A DNA stretch of 64,000 nucleotides from positions 1 to 64,000 of the forward strand of contig NZ_CANMYE010000008.1 in assembly GCF_947502065.1 (NCBI RefSeq). Direction: 5' to 3'. Source of the DNA: an uncultured Pseudoteredinibacter sp. (lineage in GTDB: Bacteria; Pseudomonadota; Gammaproteobacteria; Pseudomonadales; Cellvibrionaceae). Shown one piece after another: positions 8,661 through 16,912 of this stretch; the stretch's first letter is position 1; each line of letters opens with the position of its first letter. The position numbers were made by a program, and so were the translations under genes. Below the pieces are notes generated by a model. It searched no databases, had not been told where the DNA came from, and was given only the letters and a program-made list of their open reading frames with translations.

Positions 8661-9098
8661 ATGAAGATTTTTCGATTTTTAACTGCACTGTTTGCCGCAA
8701 GCTTTTTGTGCTTTGCAGGCGACTTCGTTAGTGCAGAAAAAGCCAACAAAAGCGATACCTTCCTAATCGAGGAGGAAATCGGCGGGACACTAATAAACCA
8801 AACAAAAACGAATATTGGTCAAAAGTTTTTCAGGGCGTTGAGCGAAGCGCATTTGTCAAACCCCAAAATCAAACATTTAAACTTTGTGGTACACGAAAGA
8901 AGCTCTGCTCGCTGGGGCAGCCTAATTTGGATTAACAACGGACAAAAAGAAGTCTACCGCCAATTTTTATCACCAGCACAACGTGACTTCAAAGCCGTCG
9001 CGGAATATGCCTATTTAACAATGGGGCAATATACCGAACAGTTCGAGCTCCAACAGCTGTTAGGCGACCACTTTGATATTGACAAGGATGAAATATAA
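8661..9098 (+). CDS. csgE: Curli assembly/transport protein CsgE
   Basis: 145 residues with a Sec signal peptide (MKIFRFLTALFAASFLCFAG). CsgE is the periplasmic cap and adaptor that delivers subunits to the CsgG pore. The hallmark NERPSARWGS of E. coli CsgE is matched by HERSSARWGSLIWI at about residues 78-91, and QFLSPAQRDFKA matches the FLFPLKRDF segment after it. AGGAAAG precedes the ATG. It is the first gene of csgE-F-G-B-A-A and follows an 828-base leader. No csgD or csgC was found nearby. Confidence 0.92.
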   Translation: MKIFRFLTALFAASFLCFAGDFVSAEKANKSDTFLIEEEIGGTLINQTKTNIGQKFFRALSEAHLSNPKIKHLNFVVHERSSARWGSLIWINNGQKEVYRQFLSPAQRDFKAVAEYAYLTMGQYTEQFELQQLLGDHFDIDKDEI

Positions 9099-9100
9099 CT

Positions 9101-9511
9101 ATGAACAAGTACGCCTTCAAAACCGTCCTGTTTGCCACCGCGATATCTATTAGCAATTTCGGCCTGGCTACAGAGCTAATTTACGTTCCTAAAAATCCCT
9201 CCTTCGGTGGAAACCCGTTAAATGGCAGTATCTTATTGAATAATGCCCAAGCACAGAATAAGAAAACAGATCCAGAGATTGAAATCGAAACTCGCAGTGA
9301 GCTAGATCGCTTTACAGATTCCTTGCGTTCGCGGCTGCTAAGCCAGTTGCTATCAGACATAGGGGCGGGAAAAACCGGAACCCTTGATACCGATGATTTC
9401 TCGATCTTAATTGTGGATAACGGAGAAGGCGAAATCAGCGTAAAAATAACGGATAAGAATACCAATCAAACAACGGAAATTGTTGTGGACGGACTGGAGA
9501 TTGACTCGTGA
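9101..9511 (+). CDS. csgF: Curli assembly protein CsgF
   Basis: 136 residues with a signal peptide ending near TELIYVPKNPSFGG. The mature N terminus NPSFGGNPLNGSILLNNAQA (about residues 32-51) is the segment that in E. coli CsgF plugs into the CsgG pore and forms its second constriction. The remainder (SRLLSQLLSDI, DRKTGQT-like DKNTNQTTEI) follows the family pattern. CsgF positions the CsgB nucleator at the cell surface. It starts two bases after the csgE stop and overlaps csgG by four bases (GTGA). Confidence 0.93.
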   Translation: MNKYAFKTVLFATAISISNFGLATELIYVPKNPSFGGNPLNGSILLNNAQAQNKKTDPEIEIETRSELDRFTDSLRSRLLSQLLSDIGAGKTGTLDTDDFSILIVDNGEGEISVKITDKNTNQTTEIVVDGLEIDS

Positions 9512-10407
9512 TCACTTCAAAAAAAATTATAAGCTATTCGGCAGTATTGCTAGCAAGCGGCTTGCTAGCCGCCTGCTCACCAAGTTCAACCATCGAAAGG
9601 CTGCACGGCGAAGGTATCACTCCACCTAGACTTACTCCCCGTTCTGCGAGCTATGACGATCTAACAAATCTTCCACAACCTAAAGGTAAGATTGTCGCAG
9701 CGGTGTACAACGTGAAGGATCAGACCGGCCAGTACCGTGCCGCCCCAGCGAGCACCTTTTCAACCGCCGTCAGCCAAGGCGCCACCTCCATGCTCACACA
9801 AATTCTCAATGAGAGCGGCTGGTTCCTAACCTTAGAGAGAGAGGGATTACAAAACCTTTTAACAGAACGAAAAATCATTCGAGCTGCACTGAAAAAAAAC
9901 CAAGCTCACAGCAATAATGATCAGGATCTGCCATCTCTTTTGTCGGCAAATATTCTAATCGAAGGTGCCATTACAGCCTATGAAACCAACCTAAAAACTG
10001 GCGGCTCAGGAGCGAGATATTTTGGCATCGGTGCTTCAGAGCTATACCGAAGCGACCAAGTAACTGTTCACCTAAGAGCTGTAGACATTAGAACTGGCCA
10101 AATTCTAAATACGGTCTCCACAAGCAAGACTATCTTTTCCAAGCAAATTTCAGCAGATGTATTTCGCTTTGTAGAGTTCAAACGACTACTCGAAATGGAA
10201 GCGGGCTATAGCCGTAATGAGCCAGCGCAATTATGTCTTATGTCTGCAATGGAATCGGCGGTTATCCACCTTATCACCCAGGGCATTGAGGATAACCACT
10301 GGCAACTTGCCACCCATGAAGGGCGTGACCACCCAGTACTAAGTCGCTACCTACAGGAAACCCCAGAGGAAAACTTAAGCCCATTTGTGATTGCCAGCCA
10401 GGAGTGA
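9508..10407 (+). CDS. csgG: Curli secretion channel lipoprotein CsgG
   Basis: 299 residues with a lipoprotein signal (SGLLAAC, Cys at about 23). CsgG forms the nonameric outer-membrane pore for curli subunits. Conserved blocks include PKGKIVAAVYNVKDQTGQY (about 58-76), ERKIIRAAL near 121-129 and the ILIEGAITAYETN segment near 149-161. It uses a GTG start overlapping the csgF stop, with GGAG nine bases upstream, so translation is probably coupled. It is slightly longer than E. coli CsgG (277). Confidence 0.94.
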   Translation: MITSKKIISYSAVLLASGLLAACSPSSTIERLHGEGITPPRLTPRSASYDDLTNLPQPKGKIVAAVYNVKDQTGQYRAAPASTFSTAVSQGATSMLTQILNESGWFLTLEREGLQNLLTERKIIRAALKKNQAHSNNDQDLPSLLSANILIEGAITAYETNLKTGGSGARYFGIGASELYRSDQVTVHLRAVDIRTGQILNTVSTSKTIFSKQISADVFRFVEFKRLLEMEAGYSRNEPAQLCLMSAMESAVIHLITQGIEDNHWQLATHEGRDHPVLSRYLQETPEENLSPFVIASQE

Positions 10408-10414
10408 ACTAGCC

Positions 10415-10879
10415 ATGAAAACGCTCAGATTGATGTGCAAAACCTTAATATTATTAACCGGCTTTTTTTCAATAAGCGCATTGGCCGAAAATAGTTTCGA
10501 TCTAGACCAAGAGTCAGAGTTCTCTCAGGTTATAGGTAGTCAGCTTGGTCAAAATCTAAAGGCCAACATCATACAAAAGGGATCGCAAGGCAATATCAAT
10601 TTGAGCCAGCGAGGCGATTCTAATCAAAGTGACATTAGCCAAGATGGCCTAGAAAACGAGATTTTACTCGTACAGATTGGCTTCAGCAACGCAGCAACTG
10701 TTACCCAAAATGGCGACAACAACTCGATCAACCTACTGCAACGTGGCGCTCGAAATGAACTAAACATGCTCCAGAATGGAAGCTCAAACAAGGCGGAGCT
10801 AAAACAGTATGGATCCTACAAAAACCTAAAGATCAATCAAATTGGTCATTACATGTCAGTCACTGTTACACAGCGATAA
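10415..10879 (+). CDS. csgB: CsgB-like curli nucleator
   Basis: 154 residues from the ATG at 10415, chosen because GGAG sits 10 bases upstream and it gives a clean signal peptide (MKTLRLMCKTLILLTGFF...ALA). An in-frame TTG at 10391 lies inside csgG. The mature part has about five imperfect curli repeats of roughly 22 residues (for example QKGSQGNINLSQRG and QNGDNNSINLLQRG), ending VTVTQR. Size, basic end and place between csgG and the csgA-like genes fit CsgB, the surface nucleator, rather than the fibre subunit. Confidence 0.85.
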   Translation: MKTLRLMCKTLILLTGFFSISALAENSFDLDQESEFSQVIGSQLGQNLKANIIQKGSQGNINLSQRGDSNQSDISQDGLENEILLVQIGFSNAATVTQNGDNNSINLLQRGARNELNMLQNGSSNKAELKQYGSYKNLKINQIGHYMSVTVTQR

Positions 10880-10909
10880 ACATTGGTATTTAGAAACAGG
10901 GTAACTCAA

Positions 10910-13078
10910 ATGAAAAGACAAAGTTTAGCACTTGCGATTAGCATTGCCTTAGGACTAAGCAGTACTTCTAATGCCCAGCAAAATAACACCCTAGTAACTC
11001 AAGAAGGCAATAACAATACGGCGACGGTTGATCAAATACTCAACTCAAGACTCAATCGCGCAAATATTATTCAAAAGGGTAATGCCACACAATCAAACTC
11101 TGCATTAGTCAAACAAAACGACGCTAGCGATAGCAGCTCCGGGGTAACCCAATCCAATAGCCAAAGTTCAAGTGCCGACAGCCAACAACTACTGGATTCA
11201 ATTCGAGCCAGCAGCCGCATTTTGCAAGATCGCTCTAGTCGTTCAAACGCTACAGCCCGACAATCCAATGTCGATGATCAATTTAGCATTATCAGACAAA
11301 GTAGCTCCCACTTGACTAGCGCCAGCATTGTACAGAACGATAATACTGGTGGCGGGGCGACCATTAACCAAAACAACAGTAGTAATAGCAGCATGAGAAT
11401 TGAGCAGACTTTCAATTCCGAAAGTGAAATATTATTAAACTCCAATAATTTAGAAAATGGTTTCTTTTCAGTCACTCAAGTTAAATCTGACAACGCTTTG
11501 GTAGACGGCTTTCAAACTGGCCAAGGTCATATCGCGAATGTACACCAAGGTAGCAGCCAGGACGGTGAAGTCAGTATTTTCCAGAGCGGGCGCACACACA
11601 ACTCTGAAAGCAGGCAAACAGATAGCTTACAGGCGTCAATCGACGTAACACAAAGAGGAGTTTCTCAGAGCCATACCGCAGCAATCGTCGATGGCAGGGA
11701 AGTCAGCCTAGACCTTACCCAACGCGGCAGGCTAAACGAATCAGGATACAACTCAACAGCTAGCAGTTTTAGCCAAAGTTTCGTTTTTCAAAATGGGAAT
11801 AACAACCAGTCAAATATCAACGCTAGCAACAATAGCCACTTAAACCACAATATTGAACAAATAGGAAATTCGAATAGTAGTTTGACCAATTTAAGAGGCA
11901 ACACAAGAGTCGATTCCTTACTTACTCAAAACGGTAATCGTAATAGCGATTTTGTCAGCATGCTAAATTCTTCAGATGGCACAGTAGATGGTAGAACTCG
12001 CGGCCGCGGGAACGACACAAACTTCTTCTTCAGTGACAATGAAAACTTCTCTGCTACTACTAGAACCCGGGGAAACAATAACAGTAATAGCATTAACCAA
12101 AGGCAAGCCTTTGATAAAGCCTCCACGGAAAGTGTCATTAATGGCAACCGAAATAATGTATTTATCAACCAAAATAATTCTGGTCAAAATGCGGAAGTTG
12201 CGAGCAGTATTACTGGTAACAGAAACTTTTTTAACAACATACAAAGCAACAATCGTAACAACATAAGCATAAACAGCAAAACCAATGGCAACTCCAACCG
12301 AGTCACCGTCTGGCAACGGGACAATGAACAAAATGTCATCAGCAACACCCTTGCTAGCGGCACCGCGAATACGGCATTTACCAAGCAGACCAATAGCAAG
12401 GCGGACATTTCGAGTGACATCATCCTCAACGGCATTGAGAACAATGCAATGGTAGATCAAGAAAATGTAAGCGACCAAGTATTTTCTGCTTTAGATATTA
12501 CCGGCAATAATAATTCCGCTAACACCCTACAAAATTCTAGCTCGCAAATATCAGCTAAAGCCCAGCTTCGCGGAGATAGAAACAGCAGCCAGATTACCCA
12601 ACGCAATAGCATTAACTCTAGCGCCAGCTTCGACGTTCTTGGCAGTGACAACCAAGTAAGCACAGAACAAGACGGAGAGCTGCTGAATTCAACACTAACT
12701 GTTACTGGCAATCTCAATGAACTAAGCGTCAATCAAGCTGGGTTGAACCATTCTGTAGATGCTTTGGTGGCCGGCGATAGTAACTCTGTACTGAATCAGC
12801 AAAGCGGTAATGACAACAGCATCGAGCTAGATTCTTCTGAGCTTTTCTTTGCTGATTATGAGTTTATTCAATCTGGACAGGGTAATGAGCTTAGTTTAAC
12901 AGCGAGCGGTGATAACCACTTGATTCGATCAGCTCAGAGCGGAAACGATGGTATTGCAGTAATCGTTCAGTCTGGCAGCGCCAACCAAGTAAACCTTAGT
13001 CAAGCCAGTAGTGGAAACACTGCCAACATCAATCAATCTGGCACAGGGAACTCTGCAGTTATCACGCAAGGCCAGTAG
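10910..13078 (+). CDS. Giant CsgA-like curli subunit 1 (722 aa)
   Basis: The ATG at 10910 gives a good signal peptide (MKRQSLALAISIALGLSS...NAQ); a TTG at 10883 would add nine residues before it. The corrected product is 722 residues, nearly five times E. coli CsgA (151). The mature protein is Asn/Ser/Gln/Gly rich and consists of dozens of curli-type units with spaced Q, G, N and Q residues, some regular (TQEGNNNTATVDQ) and many degenerate in the middle. The last 86 residues align without gaps to those of the next gene, with about half identical by eye. It probably forms amyloid fibres after CsgG export. Residues 330-430 carry an Arg-rich variation (DGRTRGRGN, TRTRGNNN). Confidence 0.85.
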   Translation: MKRQSLALAISIALGLSSTSNAQQNNTLVTQEGNNNTATVDQILNSRLNRANIIQKGNATQSNSALVKQNDASDSSSGVTQSNSQSSSADSQQLLDSIRASSRILQDRSSRSNATARQSNVDDQFSIIRQSSSHLTSASIVQNDNTGGGATINQNNSSNSSMRIEQTFNSESEILLNSNNLENGFFSVTQVKSDNALVDGFQTGQGHIANVHQGSSQDGEVSIFQSGRTHNSESRQTDSLQASIDVTQRGVSQSHTAAIVDGREVSLDLTQRGRLNESGYNSTASSFSQSFVFQNGNNNQSNINASNNSHLNHNIEQIGNSNSSLTNLRGNTRVDSLLTQNGNRNSDFVSMLNSSDGTVDGRTRGRGNDTNFFFSDNENFSATTRTRGNNNSNSINQRQAFDKASTESVINGNRNNVFINQNNSGQNAEVASSITGNRNFFNNIQSNNRNNISINSKTNGNSNRVTVWQRDNEQNVISNTLASGTANTAFTKQTNSKADISSDIILNGIENNAMVDQENVSDQVFSALDITGNNNSANTLQNSSSQISAKAQLRGDRNSSQITQRNSINSSASFDVLGSDNQVSTEQDGELLNSTLTVTGNLNELSVNQAGLNHSVDALVAGDSNSVLNQQSGNDNSIELDSSELFFADYEFIQSGQGNELSLTASGDNHLIRSAQSGNDGIAVIVQSGSANQVNLSQASSGNTANINQSGTGNSAVITQGQ

Positions 13079-13109
13079 GCCCAGCACTGCTCCCAAGCGA
13101 GTAATTTAT

Positions 13110-13190
13110 GCTGCTAGGAATTCACTAGCAGCGACTGAATTTCGATTAACAATCGAAAGCAGGTGTTCAAAGGCCTCCTTTTGAGCACCA
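13110..13190 (+). other. Three consecutive stem-loops between the two csgA-like genes
   Basis: The 236-base gap holds GCTGCTAG-N7-CTAGCAGC (13110-13132), TTCGATT-AAC-AATCGAA (13141-13157) and an imperfect GGTGTTCAAAGG / CCTTTTGAGCACC pair (13162-13190). None is followed by a T tract, so they look like RNA-stability or attenuation structures rather than ordinary terminators. The remaining 125 bases may hold a promoter for the second subunit gene. Confidence 0.45.
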
Positions 13191-13314
13191 CCTTAGCAAC
13201 GAGTTAAATAGCTGGCCTTGCAATAAGCCAACTAAGTTAACCAAACCGGCATAACCGATCAATTTTGAGTACTTTTGGATCAGTAATGCCTTTTCAATCG
13301 TAAGGAAACACATC

Positions 13315-15483
13315 ATGAAAAAGCGTCACTTAGCTCTCGCAATAGGTCTTGCTCTAGGCATCGGCCAAACTGTTCAAGCCCAAAGCAACACTGCCAATGT
13401 TACTCAAGAAGGTATTTTAGATTTAGCCATTGTCACCCAGACCGGCAGCTCAACGAACAACAACGCAACTATACAACAGCTAGGCGCAGGCTCTGCACTT
13501 AACACTGCAGAAGTCCGTCAAGATAATTCATCTGCAAGTGATGCAACAGTCACCCAAGAAAATAGCCTATTGTCTAATGCCGGCGCTTTACAAACCGCAG
13601 CTACAAATACAGCCACAAGTGAGATTAGCCAGAACTCTGCATTCTCCTCTAGCGCTACAAGTGTGCAATTAGGGGGAATCGGCCAGACCAGTCGAATGAC
13701 CCAAAACAGTACCGATAACACTAGTGTATTCGTTACTCAAGATGGCAACAGCGACAGTAGCGTAACTTCTGCACAAAACAGTACCAACTCCAGCAACATC
13801 ACTGTTAATCAAATAGGCAATCAGAACAGCAGAATTAACGTGGGCTCGGACAACTTAAGCAATGGCAATATGCAAGTTAATCAAACCGGCGGTTTCGAAA
13901 ATAACGTCAATGCAAATCAAAGCGGACGCAACCACTTTGCTTCTATAGAACAGTCTAATGGTGAATTTAGTGTGATCAATGTATCACAGCGAGGCAACTC
14001 TCAATTTTCCGATACCCGCCAGTCAAACAGCGTTCAGTCGAGCATGAGCATATCCCAGCGAGAGTTCTCTAACAATAGTAATGCGCAAATGAATAATGCC
14101 GAAAACTCATCTGTCAACGTCACTCAGCGCGGCCGAAGAAACGAATCCACTTACTTGAACAATGGTGGAGTAGCCACCGAATCCCACATTAACCAGCGTG
14201 GCCGAAGAAATAAAGCGACTGTTACGGAAACCATCAATCAAGGTTTAGTAAACAACGTAAGCCAACGGGGTCGAGACAATAGTGCAACGGTCACCATGGA
14301 AAACAATTCCTTCGTCACCTCCAGTGTGAACCAACGCGGACGAAGAAACAGCGCCACAGTTAACGCAAACCTTGCTGATAACGGAGTAATTTCTGATAGC
14401 GTCACAGGAAACGACAACACTACAGATATCGCTGTGACGAATGCCAACGGCTATTCCGTCGATAGCAATATGGTAGGCGATGGCAATAGCTTTACCAGCC
14501 GCCAAAACTTAGTTGGTAATGGGGCTGGCCTCGTTAACAACGTTACCGGTGATGCTAACACAGTGAACTTAAGCCAAGAGAACGCTGGTGACAACGCAAA
14601 CATTGCCAATGGCATTACTGGCAACGGAAATACAGTTACCGCAAGACAGGAGAATGCGGGAATTAATATGAGCATTACCAATAGCACCACTGGTGATGGC
14701 AATGTAATTACCGCTTCACAAAACTCCAGTATTGTCGATGCCTCGATTACCGTTAATACCACAGGTGACGGTAATACCGTTGGTGCCAACCAGACATTGG
14801 CATTATTTGGAGCAGACGCATCTGTTGACATCGTTGGTAACACTAACCAAGCTTCGGTGGAACAAACTTTCGTTGGCTTAGGCGCTGAGGCCTCTATTAA
14901 CATCAATGGTGATGGCAATATTGCTAATAGCCTGCAGAATAGTACATTCGCTACCACTTCAAGCATAGCCATCAATGGCAATGGGAACTTTGCCCAAACT
15001 GATCAAGACAGCACCAGTAATAGCAATTCTTCCACCAGCACAAGCGGCAACGCAAACGCTATGGTTTCATTCCAAGCGGGTAATGACTTGCAGGCTACTA
15101 TGACTATTAATGGTGATGGCAATGGGTTTGGCTCTGGCCAAAGAGGAAGCGGCCACAGCCTAAACGGCGCTGTGAATGGAAACGGGAACACTGTTCTTAC
15201 GCTCCAGTTTGATACCGATAATAGCATCGAACTAGCCTCATCAGAGTTAAACTTCGGTGACTATGATCTTCGTCAATCAGGAAACAATAATGACCTAGTG
15301 CTAGATGTTAGCGGTGATAACCACTTTGTGCGAACCGTCCAAACGGGCTCCGGTGGCATCGCCTCACTAACACAAAGCGGCAGCGGCCATAGCGCTATTC
15401 TCAATCAAACCAATGTGGCCAATACGGCCAACATTAGCCAGGCCGGCATTGGCAACGTAACCCTCGTAAACCAAGGCTTTTAA
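13315..15483 (+). CDS. Giant CsgA-like curli subunit 2 (722 aa)
   Basis: 722 residues, the same length as the corrected upstream paralogue. The signal peptide is MKKRHLALAIGLALGIGQ...QAQ and the SD is AAGGAAA. The body is made of curli-like units. QRGRRN, QRGRRN, QRGRDN and QRGRRN begin at residues 271, 294, 317 and 340, an exact 23-residue period. Further on a GDGN/GNGN turn repeats (TGDGNTV, NGDGNIA, NGNGNFA). The C terminus ends SQAGIGNVTLVNQGF and matches that of subunit 1. Probably a second curli fibre subunit with a basic patch. A strong terminator follows, closing the operon. Confidence 0.85.
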   Translation: MKKRHLALAIGLALGIGQTVQAQSNTANVTQEGILDLAIVTQTGSSTNNNATIQQLGAGSALNTAEVRQDNSSASDATVTQENSLLSNAGALQTAATNTATSEISQNSAFSSSATSVQLGGIGQTSRMTQNSTDNTSVFVTQDGNSDSSVTSAQNSTNSSNITVNQIGNQNSRINVGSDNLSNGNMQVNQTGGFENNVNANQSGRNHFASIEQSNGEFSVINVSQRGNSQFSDTRQSNSVQSSMSISQREFSNNSNAQMNNAENSSVNVTQRGRRNESTYLNNGGVATESHINQRGRRNKATVTETINQGLVNNVSQRGRDNSATVTMENNSFVTSSVNQRGRRNSATVNANLADNGVISDSVTGNDNTTDIAVTNANGYSVDSNMVGDGNSFTSRQNLVGNGAGLVNNVTGDANTVNLSQENAGDNANIANGITGNGNTVTARQENAGINMSITNSTTGDGNVITASQNSSIVDASITVNTTGDGNTVGANQTLALFGADASVDIVGNTNQASVEQTFVGLGAEASININGDGNIANSLQNSTFATTSSIAINGNGNFAQTDQDSTSNSNSSTSTSGNANAMVSFQAGNDLQATMTINGDGNGFGSGQRGSGHSLNGAVNGNGNTVLTLQFDTDNSIELASSELNFGDYDLRQSGNNNDLVLDVSGDNHFVRTVQTGSGGIASLTQSGSGHSAILNQTNVANTANISQAGIGNVTLVNQGF

Positions 15484-15494
15484 TTTTTGTCCCA

Positions 15495-15522
15495 CCGCCA
15501 AGATGGATCTTGGCGGCATTTT
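15495..15522 (+). terminator. Terminator at the end of the curli operon
   Basis: CCGCCAAGAT, loop GG, ATCTTGGCGG: a perfect 10-base stem, followed by CATTTT. It lies 12 bases after the second csgA-like stop and could also serve the converging leftward M16 gene. Confidence 0.75.
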
Positions 15523-15532
15523 CTAAATAGAA

Positions 15533-16912
15533 TTAATGATAAAAGTCCTTAATTTCAACCTCTGTAAGCTCTCCATAATCCTTGGCTTTTTCACGAATAT
15601 CATCTGCTTTGCCAATAAATACAAATTGCAAATTCGACGCTGGAAATTTCGCTTTGGCCAATTTATTTGCTGACTTAATATCTAGGGCAGCAACCTTAGC
15701 TTCAAAGTCATTTATCACTTCATCACCCAAATCGAATGCCCACATGCGCGCCAGTAAACCAGCTAACTGGGAAGACGTTTCAAAACGCGGCGGAAACAAA
15801 CCTTTAACATATGCTTTAGCGGATGCCAAAGTTTGGCTATCAATGCCCTTATCCCACAAACGCTGGTAGGTTTTCAACGCCAAATCCACAGCTTCAAAAG
15901 TTGTTGCGGTCTTGGTAAAGGTACTAATTTTGAAAGTTCCGGCCTCTGACTCTTTATCAAAGCGACTTCTTGCCCCATAGGTCAAGCCTGAATTAACACG
16001 CAGCTCATCATTCAACCAGGAAGTAAAGCGCGCCCCCAGAATAGTATTAATAACAGAGACAGGTACTTCATCGTTATCACCCAAGGCAATGCCCGGCCCA
16101 CCAATAGCGAAGGTTGTTTCTTTAGCATCTGCCTTGTTAACCAGCAAAACTCGAGCTTTAGTTGGCAGCTTGGCTTTTGTCAATTGCGCTTGCGGTTTAG
16201 CCGTGCCACGCCAGCTAGCAAATAGTTTTGCTAGTTTTGCCTTCATCGCTTTCGAATCAATATCACCCACTACAATTAGAGCGGCATTATCAGGTTGAAA
16301 ATAGTTACTGTAGAAGGTTTTTATAGCTTTGCGATCTATCGTTGCAATGGTCTTCTCATTACCCCCAGTAGGATTAGCGTAGGGGTGATCACCATAATAA
16401 AGATGATCAAAGATATCACCTATCATCGCCCTTGGACTTTCACGATTTTGTTTCAGAAGAGCTGACAAACGCTTTTTGTATTTCTCAATTTCTTGTTGAT
16501 TAAAATCCGGGCGCAATATCATATCAGCCATTAGAGGCAATATAATGTCACCATCCTTTTTAGCGTAGGACATACCCAACATCGTGACTTCTTTACCTGC
16601 GCTACCACCAAAATCAGCCCCGTAGAATGACAGCTCATCTTCTAGCTCAATTTTATTTTTGCCAGCCGCGCCAAACTTGAGGGCCTCAGTGGTAAATTCA
16701 GCCAAACCGAATCGAGAACCATCGGATACTGAACCCGCCTTTACAGCAAGCACTACATCCACTAATGGCACTTCGTCTTGGGGCATCAAATAGACATCTA
16801 GACCATTTTCCATCGTATATTTTTCATAGCCCGGCAAGGTAAAAGCCGCTAACGAAAGTTGGGATGCCAATAAGAAACAGCTCAATAGCGAGAATCGAAT
16901 TACAGCCTTCAT
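15533..16912 (-). CDS. M16-family peptidase subunit lacking the zinc motif
   Basis: 459 residues with a signal peptide (AVIRFSLLSCFLLASQLSLA). The fold is that of M16 (pitrilysin/MPP) proteins, but where active members have HxxEH it reads GLAEFTTEAL (about residues 66-75), so it cannot bind the catalytic zinc. It keeps the C-domain NSGLTYGARSRF segment that carries the Arg/Tyr pair of partner subunits. It overlaps the upstream active M16 gene by one base (TAATG), so the two are translationally coupled and probably form a heterodimer in the periplasm, as described for the Sphingomonas SPH2681/SPH2682 pair. Confidence 0.85.
   Translation of the reverse strand: MKAVIRFSLLSCFLLASQLSLAAFTLPGYEKYTMENGLDVYLMPQDEVPLVDVVLAVKAGSVSDGSRFGLAEFTTEALKFGAAGKNKIELEDELSFYGADFGGSAGKEVTMLGMSYAKKDGDIILPLMADMILRPDFNQQEIEKYKKRLSALLKQNRESPRAMIGDIFDHLYYGDHPYANPTGGNEKTIATIDRKAIKTFYSNYFQPDNAALIVVGDIDSKAMKAKLAKLFASWRGTAKPQAQLTKAKLPTKARVLLVNKADAKETTFAIGGPGIALGDNDEVPVSVINTILGARFTSWLNDELRVNSGLTYGARSRFDKESEAGTFKISTFTKTATTFEAVDLALKTYQRLWDKGIDSQTLASAKAYVKGLFPPRFETSSQLAGLLARMWAFDLGDEVINDFEAKVAALDIKSANKLAKAKFPASNLQFVFIGKADDIREKAKDYGELTEVEIKDFYH

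Noticed and set aside
11926..12732. Long antisense frames opposite csgA-like gene 1
   Set aside because: The AAC/AAT/AGC-rich repeats give few stops on the other strand; no ribosome site or protein pattern.
14238..15227. Antisense frames opposite csgA-like gene 2
   Set aside because: Same reason: hydrophobic-looking translation is a mirror of Asn/Thr codons.
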